The position numbers and the translations under genes were made by a program. Positions 1 to 6,647 of a DNA stretch of 6,750 bases are shown here, one piece after another (positions within the stretch are counted from its first letter, which is position 1; every line of letters starts with the position of its first letter). Source of the stretch: CAZJDM01 sp964544765. Lineage in GTDB: Bacteria > Bdellovibrionota_B > Oligoflexia > CAYFLR01. The stretch covers positions 1 to 6,750 of the forward strand of contig CAZJDM010000209.1 of NCBI GenBank assembly GCA_964544765.1, read 5' to 3'. The notes under the pieces were generated by a model. It was not told where the DNA came from, searched no databases, and was given only the letters and a program-made list of their open reading frames with translations.

Positions 1-839
1 TAGCTAAGAGAATAATTGCCTGTTTAGATGTAAAAGACGGTAAAGTGGTAAAGGGTGTTAAGTTTAAACAGCACCAGGTGGTTGGAGATATATTATCCTT
101 AGCTCGCAGATATCGACAGCAGTGTGTTGATGAATTGGTCTTTTATGATATCACCGCTAGTAGTGAAAGAAGGTCAGTTTCTCGTGAATGGATACGCCAA
201 ACAGCTAGAGAATTAGATATTCCTTTCTGTGTTGCTGGTGGATTGCGAACCGTTGGAGATGTAAGAGAAGTATTAGAAGCTGGAGCTGATAAAATTTCTA
301 TCAACTCACCTGCTTTGAAAAACCCTTCCTTGATAGATGAACTGGTTAAAATTTTTGGCAGTCAATGTATTGTGGTTGGAGTGGATTCTTTACGTAGTGC
401 GATGAATGATAATACTAATAGAACTGTTAGTTATGAAGGAAGTTCAAGTGTATCTTCCAATTATATTCCCTCAAAGTGGGACTATACAGTTTATCAATAC
501 ACGGGTAGTGAAAAAACAATTCAATCCGCACGTAGAAAAACTATGGAATGGTTAAAGGAAGTTCAGGACCGAGGAGCTGGGGAAGTGGTTTTAAATTGTA
601 TGTCCAATGATGGAGTGGGAACCGGGTATGATATAGAACAATTGAAAACAGCTAGAGAGTTATTGCAAATTCCTTTAATTGCCTCTGGAGGCGCAGGAAA
701 TAATCAACATTTTATAGATGTCCTGAGCCAAGCTAATGTTGATGGAGCCTTGGCTGCAGGTGTTTTTCATCGTAATGAAATTCAAATAGACCAACTCAAA
801 GAAAACTTGCATGAGGTCGGTATTGAGGTAAGAAGATGA
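1..839 (+). CDS. hisF: Imidazole glycerol phosphate synthase cyclase subunit HisF (first ~2 codons outside window)
   Basis: HisF is the cyclase half of the HisH-HisF synthase. It uses ammonia from HisH to turn PRFAR into imidazole glycerol phosphate and AICAR in the cytoplasm. The frame is open from base 3 and reads AKRIIACLDVKDGKVVKGVK, the usual HisF start after Met-Leu, so the real start lies just before base 1; a GTG at 45 is internal. With Met-Leu added the protein is about 280 residues, against about 255 for the family. Visible landmarks are catalytic Asp11 (CLDV, codon 27-29) and Asp130 (VVGVDS, codon 384-386), the phosphate-binding strands VAGG and ASGGAG, DELVFYDITAS, and GADKISINSPAL. 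The extra length is an insert of about 23 residues directly after Asp130. The stop overlaps the hisIE start (ATGA), implying translational coupling. The family call is near certain; the role of the insert is unknown. Confidence 0.97.
   Translation, partial: AKRIIACLDVKDGKVVKGVKFKQHQVVGDILSLARRYRQQCVDELVFYDITASSERRSVSREWIRQTARELDIPFCVAGGLRTVGDVREVLEAGADKISINSPALKNPSLIDELVKIFGSQCIVVGVDSLRSAMNDNTNRTVSYEGSSSVSSNYIPSKWDYTVYQYTGSEKTIQSARRKTMEWLKEVQDRGAGEVVLNCMSNDGVGTGYDIEQLKTARELLQIPLIASGGAGNNQHFIDVLSQANVDGALAAGVFHRNEIQIDQLKENLHEVGIEVRR
387..482 (+). other. Lineage-specific insert in HisF after catalytic Asp130
   Basis: Residues 131-162 (about 32 residues between Asp130 and the YTVYQYTG strand) replace a stretch that is only about 9 residues in E. 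coli HisF. The segment is rich in Ser, Asn and Thr (NDNTNRT, SSSVSS) and ends in a Trp-Asp. Flanking motifs are intact and in frame, so this is a loop expansion rather than a frameshift. By family structure it lies at the C-terminal, catalytic face of the TIM barrel. The comparison is from memory of the E. coli and Thermotoga proteins. Confidence 0.75.
825..828 (+). promoter_or_regulatory. Ribosome binding site of hisIE
   Basis: A GAGG sits inside the last codons of hisF, 7 bases before the ATG at 836. It supports this start for hisIE and fits coupled translation through the ATGA overlap. Confidence 0.65.
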
Positions 840-1453
840 TTGATAAACTTGATTGGAAAAAAATGGATGGTTTAATACCGGTAGTAGTCCAAGATGCTAT
901 GACTGGGCAAGTTTTGATGTTGGGATATATGAATCAGGAAGCTTTAAATCTGACTGTGGAAACCAAAAGAGTAACTTTTTATAGTCGATCTCGTAAGAAG
1001 CTATGGATCAAAGGAGAAGTCTCAGGTAATTTTTTAGAGTTAGTTGAACTAACTTCGGATTGTGATAACGATACTTTGCTAGCTAAGGTTCTTCCTAAGG
1101 GTCCAACTTGTCATCAAGGTACAACCAGTTGTTTTAATTCTGGGCAGCAGTTGAAAGTGAATCCTTATGTTGGTTTGGATTTTATCAATAAGCTTTGGCA
1201 GATTATTGAGGATCGATTCGAAAATCCAACCGACCAGTCTTATACGGCTAGACTTTTTAAAGAAGGAATTGATCGTATCGCCCAGAAATTGGGTGAAGAG
1301 GCGGTTGAAGTTATAATTGCCGCTAAAAATAATTCTAAGGAAACCTTTGTTGATGAATGTTCTGATTTGATTTATCACTGGTTGGTTTTGTTAAAAGAAA
1401 AACAAATTACACCTTATGAGGTTTTAGACAATCTTAGAAAGCGGCATTGTTGA
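836..1453 (+). CDS. hisI: Bifunctional phosphoribosyl-AMP cyclohydrolase / phosphoribosyl-ATP pyrophosphatase (HisIE)
   Basis: This fused enzyme catalyses steps 2 and 3 of histidine synthesis: PR-ATP is hydrolysed to PR-AMP and the adenine ring is then opened. At 205 residues it matches the usual fused form (E. coli about 203). The N-terminal cyclohydrolase domain (about 1-105) has MLGYMN, VTFYSRSR, LWIKGEVSGNFL, the metal-binding DCDND (Asp75, 77, 79; Cys76), and the zinc-type Cys92 and Cys99 in GPTCHQGTTSCF. The C-terminal pyrophosphatase domain (about 115-205) has YTARLFKEGIDRIAQKLGEE, Glu154/155/158, and Glu174 and Asp177 before IYHWLVLL. It ends in NLRKRH like the enterobacterial protein. 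Start: ATG overlapping the hisF stop, with a GAGG upstream. As in E. coli, hisI appears to be the last his gene, since the next gene runs the other way. Confidence 0.97.
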   Translation: MIDKLDWKKMDGLIPVVVQDAMTGQVLMLGYMNQEALNLTVETKRVTFYSRSRKKLWIKGEVSGNFLELVELTSDCDNDTLLAKVLPKGPTCHQGTTSCFNSGQQLKVNPYVGLDFINKLWQIIEDRFENPTDQSYTARLFKEGIDRIAQKLGEEAVEVIIAAKNNSKETFVDECSDLIYHWLVLLKEKQITPYEVLDNLRKRHC

Positions 1454-1483
1454 AGGTCAATGGACGACTGGCCTCCAGGAAGG

Positions 1484-2026
1484 TCACAATCCGCCACCAT
1501 ATTCCTTGATTTTATTACGTAGCGTTCTGATAGATATCCCTAGCTCCTCTGCAGTATTAGTTCTATGTCCATCATTGCGTCTAAGAGCATGTTGAATAAC
1601 TATCTCTTCTATTTGCCTCAGAGGTTTGCCGCCTAAAAGGTCTTCAACAGTTAAAGATGGGGCTGGAGACTTGATCAAACTCACCCCATTAGTTGGATTA
1701 GAAAAATTCAATCCACTTTCATCTGGATTCATAAAAGAATGTAAATGGTGAGGAAAAATCTGGTCTCCTTCCACCGTTGTTACCAAAAATCGAATGGCCT
1801 TTTTTAACTGTCTTATTTCACCGGGCCAATTGATGTTGCTAATAAGATTAAGAAATCCATTTGAGAACTGCAAATTAGGAGTACCTATTGATTGTCCAAG
1901 TTCTGATTTGAAATGTTCCAAGAAATGTTGGGCCAGTAAAGGAATATCTTCCCTTCTTTCTGATAGAGAAGGTACACGAACGGGAAATTGTACGATACGA
2001 TAAAAGAGGTCCTCCTTTTTGTTTAA
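1484..2026 (-). pseudogene. 5'-truncated sigma-54-dependent transcriptional activator remnant (AAA+ end + Fis-type HTH)
   Basis: The full open frame on this strand runs from just after a TGA (2029-2027) to the stop at 1484-1486. It begins directly inside a conserved activator segment, KKEDLFYRIVQFPVRVPSL then SERREDIPLLAQHF, which normally lies late in the AAA+ domain. It continues through INWPGEIRQLKKAI (sensor II type WPG-xRxL) and a C-terminal Fis-like helix-turn-helix (TAEELGISIRTLRNKIKEY, about 1496-1621). Everything upstream in the family is absent: receiver or sensor domain, Walker A and B, and GAFTGA. ATP-driven activation of sigma-54 polymerase is therefore impossible. The only usable start codon is a TTG at 1921 with no RBS, giving 145 residues. 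It could still make a DNA-binding fragment, but I read it as decayed. It converges on hisIE with 30 bases between and lies 34 bases downstream of SulP on the same strand. Confidence 0.8.
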
Positions 2027-2060
2027 TCAACTATAAGTGCGATATTTTAATAAATTAATT

Positions 2061-4292
2061 TTAAACTTCTGTTTCAGAAACTTTTGTTTCTAGGACCTCT
2101 GTATAATGATGGTGAAATAATGGGCATCGCTCGCATTCTTCATCGGTATGAGTGTCTGTATAAATGTGTGAAACAGCATGGTTGGTGGAGTGATAAAAAT
2201 TCTTCTCTCCTATTTTTTCGTAAAGGCCATCAGATCGCTTGATTACATCCATGATGTCTGAAGTGAGTCCACTAAAAGAAACTCCTATTTTTTGTTCGTG
2301 CAGATTTTCTAGTAGAGATTCTAAGGTTTCCTCTCCGGACGCGTCTATCTCATTTATGGCATTGCCAACAATTAAAACATGTCTTATTTGGGGCATTAAA
2401 TTAACTTTACCTATAATAGTAGTCTTTAAATAATCACAATTGGTAAAAGTTAAAGATCCTTGAGTACGTACAATTAAGATATGTTTACATTGTTTAAGGT
2501 GAAAACGTTCAACACTTCTATAACTACCATCTGCCATTCTAGATAAAAAGGTGATGTGAGATGTGGTTCTTCTTAACATATATAATATTAGGGAGATACT
2601 CACCCCAATCATAATTCCCTTATCAAGATGGGGAGCAAAAACCAAGGTTGCAATAAAGGTTATAACACCAATAATTCCATCATATTTTTGTACATGAAAC
2701 TCGTGGACGAAGGCCTTAATATTGATTAATCCTAATACCGCCATAATTATAATTGCTACTAAAACAGCTTGAGGTAAATGATATAATAAGGGAGTAAAAA
2801 GTAAGAGAGTAATAGCTACGCAAATACCGGATAGCACGTTAGACATACCAGTGATACCACCAGCTTTAAAATTAACCGCAGAACGAGAAAAGGAACCTGA
2901 CACCGGATAACTTTGTGTAAAGGCTCCGAATATATTTCCTAATCCTTGTCCAATTAATTCTTGATTGGCATTAACATGCTGACCGTTCTTAGCGGCAATT
3001 GCATTTGCAATTGAAATAGCTTCCATAAAACCTAGTAACGAAATAATAAACATAATGGGTAAGAGACCAATAATTACCGACCAATCAAAAGTGGGCATTA
3101 TAATCTTGGGTAAACCAACTGGAACAGTACCAACTACTTCACCACCACCTGAGAATACAAGAGAAGATTCGTCTAAGGAATTATTTTTCACTATTAAGCG
3201 CCAGGTATTACCATCGGTTTTATATTCTGTCGGCACCTTACCTTTTTGAAAGAATACCTTATTATTATTTTCATCTGTAGTTGCTTCAAGCAGGTAGGAT
3301 CGTAGCTTGGCACGATATTTTTTGGCTTCTAGTTTTTGCTGTTTAACATGAGTCATCAATAAATCTTTATTATGGAAGAAAGTAAGTACTTGTTCATTTT
3401 TTTTCAAAACTAGACTCTTTAATTTAAAGCGATCTAGTCCCTCGCCCAATTGATGACAATAAGAGCATGTTTTATGTGTGGACAAAGATTTAAGGTTTTT
3501 TGGGGTTTTTAAAGCTTTGGTACTTACTTTCTGTATTTCATCAATAATAAGATTATAAGATTGTATATTTTTTTGCACTTCCTCGGATTTTATACTCTCA
3601 ATAGAGGTTTTATGCAGTTTCTCATAACCGATTACCCAAGAGAGTATAGTTGTTATAACAACCGCAAATAACACATTGGGCCATCTGGGTTTGAATTTTT
3701 TGATAGCGATCATAATAGCAAAAGCCAGTATAGACATCAAAAAGGTTGGCCAATGAATATAGTGCCAGGCGGATTTTAGAACCAGCCATACTGTGACAAA
3801 GTGTGATTCAGCTTTATCAACATAGACACCAAAAATTTTGGCTAATTGAGATGTTGCGATAATAATTGCTGCGGCAAAGGTGAATCCTTGAACCACTGGA
3901 TGAGATAGGAAATTAACAATTATTCCCATCCTTAAAAAACCCAAAAGAAGCTGAAAGGTTCCAACCATAATAGCCAGTATTACTGCATAAGCAATATATT
4001 CCATACTACCTGCTGTGGCCAAGGGTTCAAGGGCCGAGGCGGTCATCAAAGAAATTACGGCCACGGGACCAGTAGCTAGATGACGGCTGGAGCCAAACAA
4101 TGAAGCAATTATGGGCGGTAAAAAGGATGCATAAAGACCATAATAAGATGGTAATCCCGCCAGTTTAGCATAGGCCATTGATTGCGGTATCATCACCATA
4201 GCGACAGTTAAACCAGCTATAAGGTCAGCTTTAAAGTGCTCTAATTTATAATCATCGAACCAAACTAGAAAAGGTAATAATCGTTTTATCAT
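2061..4292 (-). CDS. SulP (SLC26)-family inorganic anion transporter with periplasmic haem-motif insert and STAS domain
   Basis: This is an inner-membrane secondary transporter; family substrates are sulfate, bicarbonate or other anions, and which one applies here cannot be read off. The 743-residue protein is longer than the usual 500-600. The transport core is in two halves: residues 20-224 (signature PQSMAYAKLAGLPSYYGLYA at 36-55, ATGPVAVISL, VQGFTFAAAI) and 395-573 (GFMEAISIANAIAAKNG, QELIGQGLGNI, SGSFSRSAVNFKAGG). They are joined by a soluble segment of about 165 residues with CSYCH at 276-280. A STAS domain covers about 597-700, with the typical NEIDASGEETLESLL and SDGLYEKIG. The tail holds CERCPLFHHH (720-729). 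The ATG at 4292 has AAGGA 8 bases upstream. SulP is the only gene in the middle of the window that looks complete, and both neighbours appear damaged on their SulP-facing sides. Confidence 0.93.
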   Translation of the reverse strand: MIKRLLPFLVWFDDYKLEHFKADLIAGLTVAMVMIPQSMAYAKLAGLPSYYGLYASFLPPIIASLFGSSRHLATGPVAVISLMTASALEPLATAGSMEYIAYAVILAIMVGTFQLLLGFLRMGIIVNFLSHPVVQGFTFAAAIIIATSQLAKIFGVYVDKAESHFVTVWLVLKSAWHYIHWPTFLMSILAFAIMIAIKKFKPRWPNVLFAVVITTILSWVIGYEKLHKTSIESIKSEEVQKNIQSYNLIIDEIQKVSTKALKTPKNLKSLSTHKTCSYCHQLGEGLDRFKLKSLVLKKNEQVLTFFHNKDLLMTHVKQQKLEAKKYRAKLRSYLLEATTDENNNKVFFQKGKVPTEYKTDGNTWRLIVKNNSLDESSLVFSGGGEVVGTVPVGLPKIIMPTFDWSVIIGLLPIMFIISLLGFMEAISIANAIAAKNGQHVNANQELIGQGLGNIFGAFTQSYPVSGSFSRSAVNFKAGGITGMSNVLSGICVAITLLLFTPLLYHLPQAVLVAIIIMAVLGLINIKAFVHEFHVQKYDGIIGVITFIATLVFAPHLDKGIMIGVSISLILYMLRRTTSHITFLSRMADGSYRSVERFHLKQCKHILIVRTQGSLTFTNCDYLKTTIIGKVNLMPQIRHVLIVGNAINEIDASGEETLESLLENLHEQKIGVSFSGLTSDIMDVIKRSDGLYEKIGEKNFYHSTNHAVSHIYTDTHTDEECERCPLFHHHYTEVLETKVSETEV
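3123..3617 (-). other. Periplasmic-loop insert of SulP carrying a c-type haem-binding motif
   Basis: Residues about 226-390 lie between the helix ending TTILSWVIGYEKL (TM7 by family topology) and the usual GTVPVGLPKI that leads into TM8. Ordinary SulP proteins have only a short link here. The insert has THKTCSYCHQLGEGLDRF, with CSYCH coded at 3453-3467 on this strand, followed by LLMTHVKQQ (Met313, a possible second haem ligand) and a helix-like KYRAKLRSYLLEAT. Residues 264-337 could thus form a small mono-haem cytochrome c-like domain. The remainder (338-384) has no recognisable motif. The family topology puts this loop on the periplasmic side, where haem c is attached. Haem binding itself is inferred. 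Confidence 0.6.
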
Positions 4293-4300
4293 AAATCGAA

Positions 4301-4305
4301 TCCTT
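4301..4305 (-). promoter_or_regulatory. Ribosome binding site of SulP
   Basis: AAGGA on the - strand, 8 bases before the ATG at 4292. It is a good SD match and supports this start. Confidence 0.7.
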
Positions 4306-4335
4306 AAATTATTGAAATTGGTTTTGTATATAATA

Positions 4336-4364
4336 ATTTTATGGCTATACCATCAGTAAAGCAA
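4336..4364 (-). promoter_or_regulatory. Candidate sigma-70 promoter of SulP
   Basis: On the - strand TTGCTT (4364-4359) is followed after exactly 17 bases by TAAAAT (4341-4336), a 5/6 match to the -10 consensus with a half-matching -35. It would start transcription about 35-40 bases before the SulP start codon. The region is AT-rich, so chance matches are likely; this is the best candidate I see. Confidence 0.4.
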
Positions 4365-4407
4365 GCTAAATTACATAAAAATTTTCAAATTATTTCCTTT
4401 TAATTAA

Positions 4408-4542
4408 AGAATTGATTATGGAGAGTATGTTTATGAATACAATGCTTTAGATAATAATAATGATAACCTAAATAGCAATGTTAATAATAACGACCACTAT
4501 TTCAATAATGTTTTAATATTTGATAATAATCCTCCCCAAGTC
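4408..4542 (+). other. In-frame coding extension upstream of the propeller gene, lacking a start codon
   Basis: The frame of the downstream gene is open back to a TAA at 4405-4407. It reads through an Asn/Asp-rich stretch and then DNNPPQVLSITPSG, where NPPQV is the normal beginning of the first Ig-like domain, so at least the last part is genuine coding sequence. The extension contains no ATG, GTG or TTG and no signal peptide. An ATG at 4418 is in another frame and reaches a stop after 10 codons. The true N terminus is therefore missing through truncation or frameshift. Confidence 0.6.
4438..4530 (+). repeat. Asn-rich low-complexity stretch with imperfect AAT triplet repeats
   Basis: Runs of AAT, GAT and AAC codons (for example four near-identical triplets at 4450-4464) encode a segment dominated by Asn with some Asp. 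It looks like a flexible linker ahead of the Ig-like domain, and is prone to slippage. Confidence 0.55.
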
Positions 4543-6585
4543 TTGTCTATAACACCATCTGGAACAGATATTGATCTGAACATTTCTATTAAAGTTTCTT
4601 TTGATAAAGCCATTGATATTTCAACAATTTGGTTCAATAAGGTCGATACTGACTGTAATCAAGGAAGTGTGCAATTTTCAAAGAATGATTTTACTGATTG
4701 TTTACCAATACGTACCGTCAATAGTAATGATGACCACAATGAGTTTACTATATATCCACTTAATCTATTAGAAGCAAGTACCAGCTACAAATTAAAAATA
4801 ACCACCGATGTATGGAGCCTAGCTAAAAACCGCCTTCTTAGAATGTATATTGGTAATAATCGATCTATCAAGCCATCATTTATCAACAAGGATTATTTTG
4901 GCCATGTTCAATTACTAGAAGAATATATAAGTCCCAGTTTTACTACGGTTTCCTCCGAACCTAAAGTAATTAATATTTCTGTTTATGGTAGTAGTGAAAA
5001 CCTATTTAATACACCTATTGAGCCTGTTAGTATCAGTGGTATTTCAATTACTATACAATTTAATAAACCTATAAATCTAGACACCATAACGACTACCAGT
5101 GATACCACTTGTGTTGGTAATATTCAGTTAGTTAAAGAAGGCTCTTCTGAATGTGTTACTTTAAATGTTCAATCAGAAAATAACTCTAATGATAGTATTT
5201 CTTTGCAATTAACAGGTTCTCTTGAGTATGAAACCAATTATCAGTTAATTATTGAAGAATCTATAAAAGATCCTGCGGGCAATAATCTATACACGAAATA
5301 TGACCATTCTTTTATAACTGGCTCCGAACCTCCAATAGTAAAATTTCTTGATGGAGGTAATCAAAATGGTATTAATGCTGACTCTAATCAAAATGCTTCG
5401 CAACCTAAGATTACTTACCATGCATCCACCTTGTATGCCGCTTGGGTCGAAGAAAATGGTACCGCTTCTCAAATTCGGGTCGTACAAATTAAAGAAGGTG
5501 CTTCAACTTCTATAACTTTCATTGGCGATGGTAGTAGTAATGATAGTGGAATCAACTATGATGACACCAAAAATAGTACTGATCCTCAATTAATATCCTA
5601 CCAAAATAAACTGGTGGTTATTTGGAGCGAAGAAAATGGTACCGCGGTAAAGCAAATTCGGGTAAAAATATGTGACACTCATAATGACAATATATGGCAG
5701 TTCATTGATGGGAACGGTTTGAATGGTATTAATGAAGACAATAGCTACTCAGCTTCTTTTGCTTATCCAGTTATTCATAATTCCAAATTATACCTGGCCT
5801 GGCAAGAAAATAATGGAACTGCTGATCAAATAAGAGTTAAGTCATATGATGCGTTAACGGGTAGCGGATGGCCCACCGATGGAAGTGGTTGGGCCGATGT
5901 TGATGGTGGAACAGGTACTGAAGGAATTAATAAAGTAGTAAGCTCTAATAGTAGTAAACCGAGTTTAACAATCTACCAATCAGATCTGTATATTGCTTGG
6001 CAGGAAGAAAATGGCAGTAGTATCTCTCAAATACGTATAGCTAAATATAATAATAATGATAGTACGCCTGCCTGGACTTTTGTTGATGGTGATGGTGCAG
6101 ATGGAATCAATAAAAACCCCGATTATAATGCAACTAATACTCATCTTACATTCCATGATGGTAATTTATACATAGCCTGGCAAGAAAATAATGGTGCTAA
6201 AGATCAAGTCCGCTTGGCCCAATATAATCAAGGAGGTTCACCTTTATGGACCATGATCGATGGTGATCATGTTTCTAATGGTATAAACAAAAACAACGAT
6301 CAAAATGCCGGTAATCCACTTATAGAATCAATAGATGGACAATTGTACGCTGTATGGTCAGAAGAACTATCCAGTATTAATCAGATACGTATGGCTCTAT
6401 TTGATGGATTGTCTTCTTGGGCCTTAATAGATGATGATGTTACCGGGTGGAACCTAGACGCTACTAAAAACGCCTCAAACGTTTTTTTAGAAAGTTCAAA
6501 TTTTGGTTTTTATGGAGTATGGACCGAGGAAAATAACAGCTCTAAAACTCAAGTTAGATTAATTAAAAGAAAGGTCGGTCAGTGA
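4543..6585 (+). CDS. Secreted-type protein: two Ig-like (Big_5-like) domains plus seven-repeat beta-propeller; 5' end damaged
   Basis: TTG 4543 is the only permissive start, but it falls inside the first domain and has no RBS; the coding frame extends to 4408. From the TTG there are 680 residues. Ig-like domain 1 (about 1-137) and domain 2 (about 140-260) share the pattern ISIKVSFDKAID / ISITIQFNKPIN and a Cys pair (Cys38/Cys53 and Cys190/Cys204), which suggests disulfides and a location outside the cytoplasm. Residues 266-680 are seven repeats of 55-65 residues, consensus W-x-F-I-D-G-x-G-x-x-G-I-N ... L-Y-I-A-W-x-E-x-N-G-x-x-x-Q-I-R-V. They should form a seven-bladed propeller for binding. 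No catalytic motif is seen. A signal peptide, expected for such a protein, is absent. I recognise the architecture but not a named family. It may be a pseudogene, although the remaining frame is clean. Confidence 0.75.
   Translation: MSITPSGTDIDLNISIKVSFDKAIDISTIWFNKVDTDCNQGSVQFSKNDFTDCLPIRTVNSNDDHNEFTIYPLNLLEASTSYKLKITTDVWSLAKNRLLRMYIGNNRSIKPSFINKDYFGHVQLLEEYISPSFTTVSSEPKVINISVYGSSENLFNTPIEPVSISGISITIQFNKPINLDTITTTSDTTCVGNIQLVKEGSSECVTLNVQSENNSNDSISLQLTGSLEYETNYQLIIEESIKDPAGNNLYTKYDHSFITGSEPPIVKFLDGGNQNGINADSNQNASQPKITYHASTLYAAWVEENGTASQIRVVQIKEGASTSITFIGDGSSNDSGINYDDTKNSTDPQLISYQNKLVVIWSEENGTAVKQIRVKICDTHNDNIWQFIDGNGLNGINEDNSYSASFAYPVIHNSKLYLAWQENNGTADQIRVKSYDALTGSGWPTDGSGWADVDGGTGTEGINKVVSSNSSKPSLTIYQSDLYIAWQEENGSSISQIRIAKYNNNDSTPAWTFVDGDGADGINKNPDYNATNTHLTFHDGNLYIAWQENNGAKDQVRLAQYNQGGSPLWTMIDGDHVSNGINKNNDQNAGNPLIESIDGQLYAVWSEELSSINQIRMALFDGLSSWALIDDDVTGWNLDATKNASNVFLESSNFGFYGVWTEENNSSKTQVRLIKRKVGQ
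5338..6582 (+). repeat. Seven tandem protein-level repeats (beta-propeller blades)
   Basis: Repeat units by residue, counted from the TTG at 4543: 266-322, 323-384, 385-449, 450-510, 511-568, 569-625, 626-680. Most begin with Trp and IDG/VDG (TGG codons at 5695, 5890, 6073, 6247, 6418). Each has a GIN-like turn and a LYIAWQEENG-type strand closing with QIRV. The third is longer through a Gly/Trp-rich insertion (TGSGWPTDGSG). The seventh is degenerate (GWN in place of GIN, FYGVW in place of LYIAW). Divergence between units at DNA level suggests an old array. Confidence 0.8.
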
Positions 6586-6595
6586 ATCGATATTT

Positions 6596-6629
6596 GTTAG
6601 ATCATGTATCGTCTTTTACATCAACTAAC
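6596..6629 (+). terminator. Hairpin between convergent genes, possible terminator
   Basis: Two 13-base arms (GTTAG-ATC-ATGTA and TACAT-CAA-CTAAC) pair at 11 of 13 positions around an 8-base loop. The hairpin starts 11 bases after the propeller gene's stop and ends 18 bases before the stop of the gene coming from the right. The stem is AT-rich and lacks a clear U tract, so a terminator role is a positional inference. Confidence 0.4.
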
Positions 6630-6647
6630 TACTACCATTTACAATAT

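Noticed and set aside
1079..1378. Open frame on the - strand inside hisIE
   Set aside because: It lies entirely antisense to conserved HisIE catalytic motifs, and its translation has no recognisable features.
1464..1480. CTGG-CCT-CCAG hairpin after hisIE as a terminator
   Set aside because: The stem is only 4 bases and no T run follows, too weak to call.
2011..2017. Perfect AAGGAGG on the - strand just before the activator remnant, looking like a strong ribosome binding site
   Set aside because: It encodes the Lys-Glu-Asp of the conserved KKEDLFYR segment, and no ATG, GTG or TTG in frame follows at a usable distance.
2041..2062. AT-only inverted repeat downstream of SulP
   Set aside because: Palindromic matches are expected in sequence made almost only of A and T; there is no GC stem to support a terminator.
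4329..4334. TATAAT on the + strand as a promoter for the propeller gene
   Set aside because: No acceptable -35 at 16-18 bases (TTGAAA is only 11 away; a TTAAAT is 19 away), and the region is so AT-rich that a match is expected by chance.
4341..4403. Small + strand frame of 20 codons beginning MAIPSVKQAK, upstream of the propeller gene
   Set aside because: No RBS and no signal-peptide-like hydrophobic core. It stops before and is out of frame with the propeller gene, and it overlaps the - strand SulP promoter candidate.
2015..4425. Terminal inverted repeats or target duplications at the edges of the proposed SulP cassette
   Set aside because: Only a short TAATCAA-type match in inverted orientation was found near both edges. 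No transposase, integrase or tRNA gene is present, so no mobile element can be called.
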